A stretch of 52,238 bases of DNA from Thermoplasmata archaeon. Its GTDB lineage: Archaea; Thermoplasmatota; Thermoplasmata; Thermoplasmatales; Thermoplasmataceae. Below are positions 9,431 to 18,707 of this stretch, in pieces; position 1 is the stretch's first letter, and the number at the start of each line of letters is the position of its first letter. Below the pieces are notes generated by a model, which did not search any database, was not told the origin of the DNA, and saw only the letters and a program-made list of their open reading frames with translations. Both the position numbers and the translations under genes were made by a program. The stretch lies in NCBI GenBank assembly GCA_021797735.1, contig JAJZZE010000004.1:1-52238 (forward strand). The letters are read 5' to 3'.

Positions 9431-10564
9431 TTGGATGAGGAATATGATATCCTGAGGGAAAATGTAAAATTATTTTCGGAAAAGGAAATAATGCCACTGT
9501 CGAGGAAAATAGACGAGAATAATTACTTTCCTATAGATTTATTTAAAAAAATGGGCAAAATGGGTTATCTGGGTATAACTGTACCTGAGGAATATGGTGG
9601 TTCGGGTTCAGATTATATTTCACAGGCTATTATAGAGGAGGAAATAAGTTATGCTTCAGGGTCTCTGGGTTTATCATATGGTGCCCACAGCAATTTATGC
9701 CTGGATAATTTATACAGGAATGGGTTAGAATATATCAGGAAAAGTTATGTGGAAAAACTATGTTCTGGAGAATTTATCGGTTCTTTAGGCATGACAGAGC
9801 CCTCCGCAGGGTCCGATGCATTATCATTAAAAACACGGGCTACAAAACATGATGAAACTTTCATCATAAATGGCAGTAAAACATTTATAACAAATGCACC
9901 GTATTCCGATGTGTTCCTGGTCTATGCAAGAACGGACAACGGCATTACAGCATTTGCAATAGAATCAAAGGATGATGGTTTCTCACGTGGAAAAGAATTC
10001 AATAAATTGGGCATGCGTGGCTCACCTACGGGAGAAATCTATTTTGACAGTATTAAGATAAATAAAAACAGGATTATTGGTGAATATAACAGGGGAAAGG
10101 ATGTAATGCTGGGTGGATTAAATATGGAAAGGTCTGTACTGGCCTTTAATTCAATAGGCATAGCAAGGCGGGCACTGGATTTAGCAGTAGAATATTCCAT
10201 GGAAAGAAAACAGTTTAATAAGCCTATACACGAATTTGAGTTAATACAGGAAAAACTTGCATATATGTATACAAAATTTGAATCCTCCCGGCTATTTGCC
10301 CTTGAGGCGTTAAAGAGGGTAAATGATAATAAAATGGATGCACTGGATGCAGCATCATCAATATTATATGCCTCAGAATCCTCAGAGTATATTGCAAGGG
10401 AGGCGTTGCAGATATTTGGTGGATATGGATATATTAAGGATTTTGATATAGAAAGGGTATTCAGGGATTCAATATTGTTGACAATAGGTGCAGGAACAAA
10501 TGAGATAAGGAAAAGGGTTATAGCCGAATCATTAATTAAAAAATATAAAAATGGTGGATTATAA
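9431..10564 (+). CDS. Acyl-CoA dehydrogenase, isovaleryl-CoA type
   Basis: A 377-residue flavoprotein that oxidises a short acyl-CoA to the 2-enoyl-CoA and passes electrons to an electron-transfer flavoprotein. Family marks are GSLGMTEPSAGSDA (117-130) for FAD and substrate binding, and QIFGGYGYIKDFDIERVFRD near the C-terminus. The C-terminal segment reads TIGAGTNEIRKR, with Ala where short- and medium-chain enzymes have the catalytic Glu of YEGT. Isovaleryl-CoA dehydrogenase shows the same arrangement and uses a Glu in helix G instead. Here E233 in GLNMERSVLA occupies that place. This points to a leucine-type or similar branched substrate, though it is an inference. The start is TTG. Confidence 0.85.
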   Translation: MDEEYDILRENVKLFSEKEIMPLSRKIDENNYFPIDLFKKMGKMGYLGITVPEEYGGSGSDYISQAIIEEEISYASGSLGLSYGAHSNLCLDNLYRNGLEYIRKSYVEKLCSGEFIGSLGMTEPSAGSDALSLKTRATKHDETFIINGSKTFITNAPYSDVFLVYARTDNGITAFAIESKDDGFSRGKEFNKLGMRGSPTGEIYFDSIKINKNRIIGEYNRGKDVMLGGLNMERSVLAFNSIGIARRALDLAVEYSMERKQFNKPIHEFELIQEKLAYMYTKFESSRLFALEALKRVNDNKMDALDAASSILYASESSEYIAREALQIFGGYGYIKDFDIERVFRDSILLTIGAGTNEIRKRVIAESLIKKYKNGGL

Positions 10565-10679
10565 CAGGAGAAGTTTATACGGTATCCAGGCTTACCACAA
10601 TTTAAAAAATATAGCCATGAAAATGATTCTGGTTAAATGCTGAAAACTCTCCTGGTTGTGCATCATCCGAAATTTTTTA

Positions 10680-11696
10680 TTATAGGGGTGGTTCAAAACC
10701 CTCATTAATTTTATCGTCCATATCAATTACATATTTAGAAAATTTTGTTATATAGCATCCCCTATCCAGGGTTAATATTTCAGGTATTATTGCATTATAG
10801 CCATTTAATTTTATTTCATTTAAAACCTTTCCCCTAAAAACCGTATCTATTGAACTTAAAAATTTAATTTCCCTGTTTACTTCCAGTTTTTTATTAAAAT
10901 ATAAATATGCAAGATGTGCAGAACTACTGGTTCCAGAAGGAGACCTGTCAAGGATTAGCCTGTCCCTGGAGCCGAAGAATAATATTCCATACATTGAATT
11001 CCTATCAATTATTGATTGAAATCTAACACCATATAAGCCATTAATATTGCTATTTAGGGGATGCACTATATTTTTGCTATACAGTTTTTCCATTACCTGC
11101 AATGCAATTTTATGTAATTCTGGCAGTATGTCCTTTGAATATTTTAAATTTAAATCATCTAAATCAATAACTGCATAGAAGTCACCACCAAAAGCAACTG
11201 TTACCTCAATATTTTTTCCATTCAATGGTATGCTGTAAACAGAATGAATAAATGATGGGACGTTTTTAAGGGATGCATTTTTTACAGTGCCGTTTAGTGA
11301 ACTTACATTTACCACAACTCTTCCGGCCGGTGCATCTATTTTAACCTCTGTAATGCCATTATCACTGGAATTTATAAGTTTTTTCTTGACCAGATAACTG
11401 CCTAAAAACAGTGTTGCATGGCCACACATATCATGCCATCCAGATATATCAAAATATATTGCGGATACATCACCATCTTCCGATGATTTTGAGGTTACTA
11501 TTACACCGTAGGAATTTGAAGCTGATCTGGGTTCATAGGTTAAAAGCTTTCGTATATAATCAAGGTTTTTTATGCAATAATCTTTTTTATCGTTTATATT
11601 CTTTCCGGGGATATCAGGCAAAAAGACTAATTTAACTGGCATTCCAGCATTATGCCCCTCAATGGCCTCGACACTTTTAATAAAATTATTCTCCAT
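10680..11696 (-). CDS. Proline racemase family enzyme, probably trans-3-hydroxyproline dehydratase type
   Basis: A 338-residue protein of the proline racemase/hydroxyproline epimerase fold. The first catalytic position is cysteine (C91 in DMCGHATLFLG). The second motif, normally DRSPCGT, reads DRSPSGTSSSAH with S254. True racemases and epimerases use two cysteines. A Cys plus Thr or Ser pair is the pattern of trans-3-hydroxy-L-proline dehydratases, which eliminate water to give pyrroline-2-carboxylate. I therefore favour a dehydratase over a racemase. It lies beside a YtcJ-type amidohydrolase gene, on the opposite strand, in an amino-acid use region. No reductase for the product is visible nearby. 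Confidence 0.75.
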   Translation of the reverse strand: MENNFIKSVEAIEGHNAGMPVKLVFLPDIPGKNINDKKDYCIKNLDYIRKLLTYEPRSASNSYGVIVTSKSSEDGDVSAIYFDISGWHDMCGHATLFLGSYLVKKKLINSSDNGITEVKIDAPAGRVVVNVSSLNGTVKNASLKNVPSFIHSVYSIPLNGKNIEVTVAFGGDFYAVIDLDDLNLKYSKDILPELHKIALQVMEKLYSKNIVHPLNSNINGLYGVRFQSIIDRNSMYGILFFGSRDRLILDRSPSGTSSSAHLAYLYFNKKLEVNREIKFLSSIDTVFRGKVLNEIKLNGYNAIIPEILTLDRGCYITKFSKYVIDMDDKINEGFEPPL

Positions 11697-11931
11697 ATTT
11701 TCATATAAATGTATAATAATTAAAGATTTTTATGAATACCATACCTGTTGGATCAGTAACAACATCCGGTTATAAGTTTTATACACGGTCAAAAAAATCT
11801 GCACACCCAAATCACTGAAGTGCAGTATATGTTATGTTTCCACATGCTGCGATTATTGCAGTGCTACAAAAATCCGGAAAAATAGATACTCCTAAATACA
11901 ATAATCCTATTTTCACGGAGAAAAAACAGGG

Positions 11932-13545
11932 ATGGTAAATATGATACAGAATTTAATTACAGACAGTTTTTTTGATGGCGTACATATACACAATCAATGT
12001 ACTGTAATAGAGGTGGAGAATGGAAGAATACTGAATGTAAAAACTTCAGAACCCGGAAGTGTTAATGAGCTGCTGAAACATGGCAATACATTTGATTTCA
12101 GGGGAAAATTTCTATCTCCTGGGTTAATAGATTCACATAACCATTTCACACTGACGTCCCTGAAAATGGCATACCAGGTGAATTTTGGCAGTTCAGTGTC
12201 ATTTAGTGAACTTAAGGAAATACTACGCAAAAATATGGGAAATATAATTCATGGCTGGATCCAGGGATACGGGTTAAATGAGTACATAATGAATGAAAGA
12301 AAACTTCCAGACAGGCATGTTGTAGACAGTGTTATAAATGATATACCGGTATTTATTACGCATGTTACAGAACACTATGCCCTGTGTAATAGCAGGGCAC
12401 TGGATATTGCCGGCATAACCAGTGGAACGGATGATCCACCAAATGGCAGGCTGGGCAGGGATCTTAATGGTAACCCCAATGGAATACTGTATGAGGCAGG
12501 TGCAATGGATCTTGTCAAAAAATTCATACCGGAATATAACGTTGATGATTATGAGGACGCAATCATATATGGATCTGAAATGTATATGAAATCAGGTTTA
12601 ACTGCAGTAAAGGATACTGGCGGTACAGGAGCTGATATCAATGAGGAAACCAGGATCATGGCATTCAATAATTTATCAATCGGGAAAAGAATTGATTTAA
12701 GGTTAATGATTGCGCTGCCAGTATATTCCATAGAGGATGTTGATAACAGGATATCAATGTCCAGAAAAATTAAGGAAAATGCCCTTCTAAAATTCGCTGG
12801 ATTTAAGGTTTTTCTGGATGGTTCTATTATGTCCAGGACAGCGTGGATGAAGAATCCATATAAAAAAATGAAAGAGTCTGATAAAACCGGAAATGGCATG
12901 CCACTCTGGAATACTGACAGTTTCCGTGAGGCGATACACCGGCTTGCAAAAACAGGCAATCATATAAGCATACATGTAATTGGCGATAGGGCCATAGAGG
13001 AGGCCTTAAATACAATTGAGTATGTACAGTCAGAAGGAGTGAAATCATCATTTGCCCTTGTCCATGCATACAAGCTAAACGATGGTCTTATAAAAAGGAT
13101 AGAAAAACTTTCAACTGACATTGAAACCCAGACAGCATTTATCTATTTCATAGGTGATGCACTGCAACAGAATCTTGAAGATAGTGAGAGCAGGTGCATG
13201 TTTCCCGTAAAAACCCTTATGGAAAAGGGAATCAATATTTCAGATGGGTCAGATAGCCCGGTTACTCCATATTCTCCTGTATATGGCATATTCTCATCCA
13301 TTTACCGGATAGTTAAAAGTGGTAGGAAAGAATCGGTATTCAGCAATAATGAGAATATTACACCTGAAGATGCACTCAAAATCTATACATCTATGAGTTC
13401 TGCCGTCACCGGATGGAATGATATCGGTTCTATAAAGCCCGGATCCTGTGCTGATTTTTCCATCTGGAGCATTAACCCCCAGAAACTTGATGCAGATATA
13501 GGAAAATGGCTGAATATAAAATTATATGCACTTGTTTTCAGGTGA
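11932..13545 (+). CDS. Metal-dependent amidohydrolase, YtcJ type
   Basis: A 537-residue amidohydrolase-superfamily protein of the amidohydro_3 (YtcJ-like) group. The metal motif is SHNHF, with H69 and H71. FKVFLDGSIMSRTAWM is the mid-barrel strand with the GS...RTAWM pattern, HVIGDRAIEEAL provides a further histidine, and DGSDSPVTPYSP the C-terminal aspartate. These enzymes hydrolyse amide or imide bonds in small molecules, and most have no known substrate. Two in-frame ATGs lie nine bases apart (11932 and 11941). I kept the first, although the GGTAAAT between them is a weak site for the second. It is divergent from the proline racemase-family gene. Confidence 0.8.
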   Translation: MVNMIQNLITDSFFDGVHIHNQCTVIEVENGRILNVKTSEPGSVNELLKHGNTFDFRGKFLSPGLIDSHNHFTLTSLKMAYQVNFGSSVSFSELKEILRKNMGNIIHGWIQGYGLNEYIMNERKLPDRHVVDSVINDIPVFITHVTEHYALCNSRALDIAGITSGTDDPPNGRLGRDLNGNPNGILYEAGAMDLVKKFIPEYNVDDYEDAIIYGSEMYMKSGLTAVKDTGGTGADINEETRIMAFNNLSIGKRIDLRLMIALPVYSIEDVDNRISMSRKIKENALLKFAGFKVFLDGSIMSRTAWMKNPYKKMKESDKTGNGMPLWNTDSFREAIHRLAKTGNHISIHVIGDRAIEEALNTIEYVQSEGVKSSFALVHAYKLNDGLIKRIEKLSTDIETQTAFIYFIGDALQQNLEDSESRCMFPVKTLMEKGINISDGSDSPVTPYSPVYGIFSSIYRIVKSGRKESVFSNNENITPEDALKIYTSMSSAVTGWNDIGSIKPGSCADFSIWSINPQKLDADIGKWLNIKLYALVFR

Positions 13546-13723
13546 TATTATTCCACAGTAATGCTTTCAGATATACACATAAATTTTCCATTTTGCCTCA
13601 AAAATTATATATATGGCATCTATTAGAGTGTTCTCCTCTATATATTACATTTATACTGCCATAGCAGGATTGAATACTATTTTTAAATGTTTGAAAAATA
13701 TTGAAATAAAAATATATGTAGTT

Positions 13724-15151
13724 TTAATTCTCTACCTCCTCATTTTTATCTATGCTTTCCATTTTTGTTTTGCCTATAGTTTCCATGTCGTCACTGGATT
13801 TTCTAATGTATACTGCAACTGTTAATAAAACCCCTGCAACAACAACCGCTATTATTGCCCACGCACCATATGCATATGCCCCTGATGGAAATGGAACAAA
13901 TTCACCGTATATTGCAAATGCATATACTACTGTTGCTGCCAGAGGGCCAAGTGCAAGTGGTATAAGGTTTTTCATTTTATATTTCAATGTTTTCTTTCCA
14001 TATACTGGCAGTGAGAAATTAGCCAGTATATGAACAATATACAGGGAAACTCCATTAACAGCGGTTATAAGGGTGGCACCTAAAATTGGGCCAAATTCTA
14101 ATCCACCCGCCAGGGTTAATGCAACTATTACTATCCATTCCACAATTATTATCTTATGGGGAGAATGATACTTATCATGCACCACCGCCATACTCTTTGG
14201 AAATAATATATTATCACGGGCAAGTGCGAATCCTTCCCTGCTAAAAGCATTTCCCTCAGCTATGCCGTTTGATAAAAAGCTATTTAATGTAATTAATATA
14301 AACGCAATCATCACAACAGGCCCAAAATATCTATCTACAAGGACAAATCCAGGATTGGTTGTTGTGTTGAATGACCCTATTTTTGTTATTCCCCAGCCAA
14401 CAACAAAGGAATATGAAATAAGTAAATAAACTGCACCCGTTATTCCCATAGCTATAAATATGGATTTTTTTACATTCTTTTTAGGCTCTTTCAGTTCTTC
14501 AGAAAGTGTTATAACGGATCCAACTCCAACAAATCCCAGTATTGAAAATATTGTTGCAAGCCCAAGATTGCCAAGGCTGTTACCATCCGGTGTAAACGGT
14601 ACAACTGTATTTGAGGGTCCGGCCCTGATTATCAGTAATATTGATATTACTGCCAGAAAGGCTATTTCAACGCTTGCACCTATTATAGTATATAATAATG
14701 AGGGGTGTAAACCGCGGTATAATAACACAAGAATTAGGGTTAACGGTATAAATGCTAACGGGATCCAGCCATATGAATTTGATGCCAATTGAGGTATCAA
14801 TGGCCATAGGACTCCAGCAAAGAATAGAACTGCAAAGCCACTTAAAGCACCAAGTACATTAATGAAATATAACCATCCAGAGAATACGCCAAATTTTGGG
14901 CCCAGGCCTGCAGCAACGTATGCATAGTAACCACCTGCATGTGCTATCCGTCCGGCAAAAACATAGTTCATATACATTGCAGAGCTTACACCTATAATGG
15001 CAAATAAGAATACAAAAGGTGCAGAAGCACCAACATAACCAGTCTCAACAACTAGAAATGATGCTGCTACTGCCGCCGGTGCAATAAACGCAATGGACTG
15101 GAATGTACCCGCCCATAATCCTCCAACGTTTTTTTTCAGTTCATCTGCCAT
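13724..15151 (-). CDS. APC family amino acid permease
   Basis: A 475-residue, 12-helix amino acid/polyamine/organocation permease. The start MADELKKNVGGLWAGTFQSI leads into helix 1, followed by GGYYAYVAAGLGPKFG in the helix 2-3 area, a conserved APC feature. The ATG at 15151 is set by the ribosome binding site GAGGTGA five bases before it (complement of 15157-15163). A GTG at 15160 would lie inside that site. The gene overlaps the end of the aminotransferase gene by 11 bases, so the two form an operon: uptake of an amino acid or amine followed by its transamination. Confidence 0.85.
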   Translation of the reverse strand: MADELKKNVGGLWAGTFQSIAFIAPAAVAASFLVVETGYVGASAPFVFLFAIIGVSSAMYMNYVFAGRIAHAGGYYAYVAAGLGPKFGVFSGWLYFINVLGALSGFAVLFFAGVLWPLIPQLASNSYGWIPLAFIPLTLILVLLYRGLHPSLLYTIIGASVEIAFLAVISILLIIRAGPSNTVVPFTPDGNSLGNLGLATIFSILGFVGVGSVITLSEELKEPKKNVKKSIFIAMGITGAVYLLISYSFVVGWGITKIGSFNTTTNPGFVLVDRYFGPVVMIAFILITLNSFLSNGIAEGNAFSREGFALARDNILFPKSMAVVHDKYHSPHKIIIVEWIVIVALTLAGGLEFGPILGATLITAVNGVSLYIVHILANFSLPVYGKKTLKYKMKNLIPLALGPLAATVVYAFAIYGEFVPFPSGAYAYGAWAIIAVVVAGVLLTVAVYIRKSSDDMETIGKTKMESIDKNEEVEN

Positions 15152-16466
15152 ATGATTCACCTCTTAAAACTTCATCAAAAATATTAATTCCGCTATCTAT
15201 TAATTCCTCCTGCATATTTAAAGCACCCATAAACCGGAAAACATTATTAAAATGGCCACATGTATGCATTAACAATCCATTTTCCAGCAACCTGTGCTTT
15301 ATCTGCATTACCTTTTCTGCATCCATAGGCCTACTGTTTTCTATTAATTCTATGCCTATCATATAACCTCTCCCCCGAACTTCACCTATTAAATCCGAAT
15401 CAATTTTCCTGAATTTATTTATCATATCATTACCATTTTTAACTACCCTGTCTAAATATCCTGGTACTTCATTAATAACTGTTATTCCTGCAGCCAGTGC
15501 CAGTGGATTGGCCCTGTATGTACCCATATGGAATGGCTTCGGCAGTTTCTTATCATAATCATCCCTGTAATAAACAAGGGATAGCGGCAATCCACCACCG
15601 ATACTTTTGCTTACGCATACTATATCTGGTGTAATATTTTCATATTCAAAGGCCCACATTTTACCTGATCTGCCAACACCACTCTGTACCTCATCCACAA
15701 TCATGGTTAAATCATAATCATCACAGAATTCCCTGATTGCTCTTAAAAATCCATCCGGGGGAACTATATATCCTCCCTCACCCTGAATGGGCTCAACTAT
15801 TACAGAGTCGGGTTTTTCATATCCCGATTCATCATCATCCATTATTTTTTTCATCATCGATATTATATCCGGGGTATCATAGCCATACCATAATTTATAT
15901 GGATACGGCACCCTTATGATTTTAAACCCATCGCTATATACTGCATTCCTGTATTTACTCCCCGCAGTTGCCGATATTATTCCTCCAGATATGCCATGAT
16001 AGGCACCTTCAAAAGCTATTGTGGGAGCATTTTTATTTCTTACTGCGTGTGCAATATTTATTGCTGTTTCACATGCATCTGCACCGCTTATCCCAAATAT
16101 TGTTTTATAATTTCTCATGTTTGCCGGAAAACTCTTCCTTAAGGTTTCAAGGAAATTTATTCTTGTCTCTGTTGGTATCTCCAGTGCATGCCATATATTA
16201 TCAAGCTGATCCTTAACTGCATTCCTTATATTACTGTTATATCCAAGATTCAGAACACCTATCCCAGAAACCCAGTCAATAAAAATATTTCCATCAAGAT
16301 CCTCTATTAAGGAATTTTCCGCCCTTTTTATGGCTATCGGGAAACTATCAGGATATATTACCGTCTTTGATTCCATATCTTTCTGTTTCTGTAGTAATAA
16401 TTTACTTTTTGGTCCTGGTATTCCTGTAATAATTTTTGGTAAATTTTTATATTCATTTAATTCCAT
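15141..16466 (-). CDS. Class III aminotransferase (PLP-dependent, GABA/ornithine type)
   Basis: A 441-residue class III pyridoxal-phosphate aminotransferase, moving an omega- or alpha-amino group to a keto acid. Visible motifs are GISGADACETAINIA for phosphate binding, EGAYHGISGG with the aromatic/His pair that stacks on the cofactor, MIVDEVQSGVGRSG with the Asp that holds the pyridine nitrogen, and VCVSKSIGGGLPLS with the Schiff-base lysine. The sequence looks closest to 4-aminobutyrate-type enzymes, but substrate choice in this class cannot be read reliably. It is first in an operon with an APC permease and divergent from an Lrp-type regulator, which probably controls it. Confidence 0.85.
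   Translation of the reverse strand: MELNEYKNLPKIITGIPGPKSKLLLQKQKDMESKTVIYPDSFPIAIKRAENSLIEDLDGNIFIDWVSGIGVLNLGYNSNIRNAVKDQLDNIWHALEIPTETRINFLETLRKSFPANMRNYKTIFGISGADACETAINIAHAVRNKNAPTIAFEGAYHGISGGIISATAGSKYRNAVYSDGFKIIRVPYPYKLWYGYDTPDIISMMKKIMDDDESGYEKPDSVIVEPIQGEGGYIVPPDGFLRAIREFCDDYDLTMIVDEVQSGVGRSGKMWAFEYENITPDIVCVSKSIGGGLPLSLVYYRDDYDKKLPKPFHMGTYRANPLALAAGITVINEVPGYLDRVVKNGNDMINKFRKIDSDLIGEVRGRGYMIGIELIENSRPMDAEKVMQIKHRLLENGLLMHTCGHFNNVFRFMGALNMQEELIDSGINIFDEVLRGESYGR
15157..15163 (-). promoter_or_regulatory. Ribosome binding site GAGGTGA for the APC permease
   Basis: GAGGTGA on the minus strand lies five bases before the ATG at 15151 and inside the last codons of the aminotransferase gene, showing translational coupling within the operon. 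Confidence 0.6.
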
Positions 16467-16563
16467 AACAAATGTAAGATTTTAAATAATATAATCATTT
16501 CTATAATTCTTCTATACTGCAAATTTAAAGAAAAATATTCTTGTAGTTTTATATTTAGCAATA

Positions 16564-16577
16564 TTTATAGCTATAAA
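16564..16577. promoter_or_regulatory. Perfect 14-bp palindrome, candidate Lrp operator
   Basis: TTTATAGCTATAAA is a perfect palindrome midway between the aminotransferase and Lrp-regulator genes. Lrp/AsnC proteins bind as dimers to AT-rich palindromes of about this size. It sits about 50 bases before the regulator start, a position suited to autoregulation. AT-rich DNA gives such palindromes by chance fairly often, so this is suggestive only. Confidence 0.4.
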
Positions 16578-16625
16578 ATAGACAATTAAAAGAAAAATAT
16601 TTATATAAAATTTATATATTTATTC

Positions 16626-17078
16626 ATGGACAACTTTGATATAAGAATTTTAAAGGAAATTTCAAAAAACTCAAGAAAGCCATTAAGGGATATAGGAAAA
16701 TCTATAGGAATATTCTCTCCATCAGCAATAAGCCGGAGAATACGGGAAATGCAGGAAAACAGTATAATAAAAGGTTTTAAGGCAGAGATAGATTTCAAGA
16801 AACTGGGTTACAATTTTATTACAGTAACCTTTGTAAGGGCAAAATATGGAACCCAGTACCACGATGTTGTTGCAGAAAAAATAATGAAAATAAGGGGTGT
16901 AATAGATATTTTTTTCCTTCTTGGTGATATTGACTTTTATTTATTCTGTGCGACCAGGGATAAAGATGATTATGTAAATATACTAAACGAACTGGAAAAA
17001 ATAACCGAAATAGAAAGAACTGATACACATACAGTTTTGAACATGTATAAATATCACGATATTTCTAACATTTTTTGA
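16626..17078 (+). CDS. Lrp/AsnC family transcriptional regulator
   Basis: A 150-residue DNA-binding protein. Residues 1-60 are the winged helix-turn-helix (MDNFDIRILKEISKNSRKPL..., with SPSAISRRIREMQE as recognition helix). Residues about 65-145 form the RAM effector domain (VTFVRAKYGTQYHDVVAEKI, GDIDFYLFCATRDKDDYVNI). Such proteins sense amino acids and switch neighbouring genes. The divergent aminotransferase-permease operon is the obvious target. The ATG follows a TATA-like stretch (TTATATAAAATTTATATA near 16600-16617) closely, so the mRNA has a very short leader at most. Confidence 0.9.
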   Translation: MDNFDIRILKEISKNSRKPLRDIGKSIGIFSPSAISRRIREMQENSIIKGFKAEIDFKKLGYNFITVTFVRAKYGTQYHDVVAEKIMKIRGVIDIFFLLGDIDFYLFCATRDKDDYVNILNELEKITEIERTDTHTVLNMYKYHDISNIF

Positions 17079-17083
17079 CCTAA

Positions 17084-17190
17084 CCGTGGAGGCTCTCCTC
17101 AGTAAGGGAATTAAACCATGTGAATGCTATACAGGCAAACGTTGAAGCAGGAAGCAAGTTTAATTTATATGTTACCCTATGTGCATAATT
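17084..17190 (+). pseudogene. Likely 3' remnant of an IS200/IS605-family tnpB gene
   Basis: From 17086 one frame reads VEALLSKGIKPCECY; after a one-base shift the next frame reads YRQTLKQEASLIYM. Together they resemble the variable tail of archaeal TnpB proteins (VEAL...KPCE...KQEAS). The body of the gene is missing and the two parts are in different frames, so it cannot make TnpB. In intact elements the guide-RNA scaffold overlaps this region. The match is from memory of the family, and no catalytic motif is present. Confidence 0.35.
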
Positions 17191-17317
17191 ATAATAATTG
17201 CTGCTATGGTAATATGAAATATTACAATGGATTTAAGTATTTTTTCATAGTAGATGCTATTATCTTGCTGTCCATATATTCCCTGCGTTTCAACAGCCTT
17301 TACGGCCTTGATACATG

Positions 17318-17364
17318 TTGAATTACAGGGCTTTCATTATTGTAATCTTCTGCATGTAATTCAA
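17318..17364. repeat. Inverted repeat over the stop codon of the GPH transporter
   Basis: TTGAATTACA at 17318-17327 is the exact reverse complement of 17355-17364, with a 27-base loop. The right arm covers the stop codon of the leftward transporter gene, so a hairpin could form at the end of its mRNA. Confidence 0.4.
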
Positions 17365-18659
17365 ATACCTTTCTTGGGTAGGGGAACCCTAAAAAATAAT
17401 AGAGCCGTTATTAGCAATGTAATGCCACTTATAACCCCCAGTAATCCTATAAAGACTTCCGAACGGTGTGGCAGGTATACATAGGTGATCCAGTATCCTA
17501 ATGCCAGCCCCGCCATCGAGGATGGAATCCTTTCCATAAGCCCCTGGACGCTAAAATACATTGCTTCCCTCCGGTATCCTGTAATCTCTTCGTCCCTATC
17601 AATGACCTCTCCTAAAATGGCATTGGGAAGAATAAAGTATGATGTAAGGCCCATGCCGGCTACCGCCATTATTAGGATTGTTGCAAAAATTCTATAGTCC
17701 AGTGGAATAAAAATCAGTAAAAAAGTTGACAGAAAAGAAATGCCAAGGATGGAGGTAAAGACTATAAATGCCTTCTTCTCCCCATATTTATCCGAATACT
17801 TTATCATGGCAGGGCTAAAGCCCATGGCAAAAAGGATTGCAATTAGGGTAAATATGCCAACATAACTTTCAAAATGAGGGTTCCCAGGAAATACCAGATC
17901 TTCTGTTATGTAACCCAGTGAAGAAAGAAGAAAATAGAAACCGAACTGGAAGGCTAAATATGCAACAATAAATCTGTTGAACATGGAATTCTTGAAAGTC
18001 TGTAAGAAAGCCTGCTTAAAAGTATACTCTACTGGTGCTTTGGTGGAAACTACACTCTCACTTGTGAAGAAAAAAACAAGCAAAAATGAAAGTAAAATGA
18101 AAAATCCCATGGCAAGGCCTACAATTTGAATACTGAGTCCCAGTCCAAGAAACAGTACAGGCATAGCAGATGCCAGTATAATCCCTATAATGGAAAAATA
18201 TGCCATGATGGTTGTAAGGCGCACCCTTTCATTTGGTGTGCTGGCAATTTCCGGGATCAGGGAAAGGTACGGAGCCACAACATATGCAAAAAAGAAGTTA
18301 TATGCAACAAAAACAAGGGAAAGTATAACAGCACCATGTATTCCAGTTTCAAAAGGAAACCAGAGAAGAATAAAAAAAATGACAAAGGGTATGATACCGC
18401 TAATTATAAAGAATCTCCTCCTTCCGAATCTGGACCGGGATTTATCGCTAAGGTTCCCAACAAAGGGATTTGCAATTGCCTGAACAAGGGTTCCCAGAAA
18501 GAAAGATATTCCCACTAAAAAGCTAGGAATTATTATTCTGCCAGATGTGGGAGCATAAAAAATAAACAAATAGGTCTGGGTAAAGAAGCCCGGAAGCGTG
18601 TATCCAAGGTTTCCGGTGGAATATAGTATCCTCCTCCTGCTACCCAGTGTATATGTCAT
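17361..18659 (-). CDS. GPH-type MFS sugar/glycoside:cation symporter
   Basis: A 432-residue, 12-helix transporter. GNLGYTLPGFFTQTYLFIFY at the start, NPFVGNLSDKSRSRFGRRRFFI after helix 2 (about 62-83) and the later DKYGEKKAF loop match the glycoside-pentoside-hexuronide:cation symporter family. These import sugars, glycosides or hexuronides. It sits at the edge of an amino-sugar degradation block and could bring in N-acetylglucosamine or a chitobiose-like sugar. An intact IS630 element now begins 30 bases before its start codon, so the original promoter has probably been displaced. Confidence 0.75.
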   Translation of the reverse strand: MTYTLGSRRRILYSTGNLGYTLPGFFTQTYLFIFYAPTSGRIIIPSFLVGISFFLGTLVQAIANPFVGNLSDKSRSRFGRRRFFIISGIIPFVIFFILLWFPFETGIHGAVILSLVFVAYNFFFAYVVAPYLSLIPEIASTPNERVRLTTIMAYFSIIGIILASAMPVLFLGLGLSIQIVGLAMGFFILLSFLLVFFFTSESVVSTKAPVEYTFKQAFLQTFKNSMFNRFIVAYLAFQFGFYFLLSSLGYITEDLVFPGNPHFESYVGIFTLIAILFAMGFSPAMIKYSDKYGEKKAFIVFTSILGISFLSTFLLIFIPLDYRIFATILIMAVAGMGLTSYFILPNAILGEVIDRDEEITGYRREAMYFSVQGLMERIPSSMAGLALGYWITYVYLPHRSEVFIGLLGVISGITLLITALLFFRVPLPKKGI

Positions 18660-18687
18660 AATTATTTACCTGCTTAATTATACCTAT

Positions 18688-18707
18688 TATAACGTTTCCT
18701 AATTAAC
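18688..18707 (+). repeat. Left terminal inverted repeat of the IS630 element
   Basis: TATAACGTTTCCTAATTAAC, exact reverse complement of the right end. The first TA is the likely duplicated target. Confidence 0.85.
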
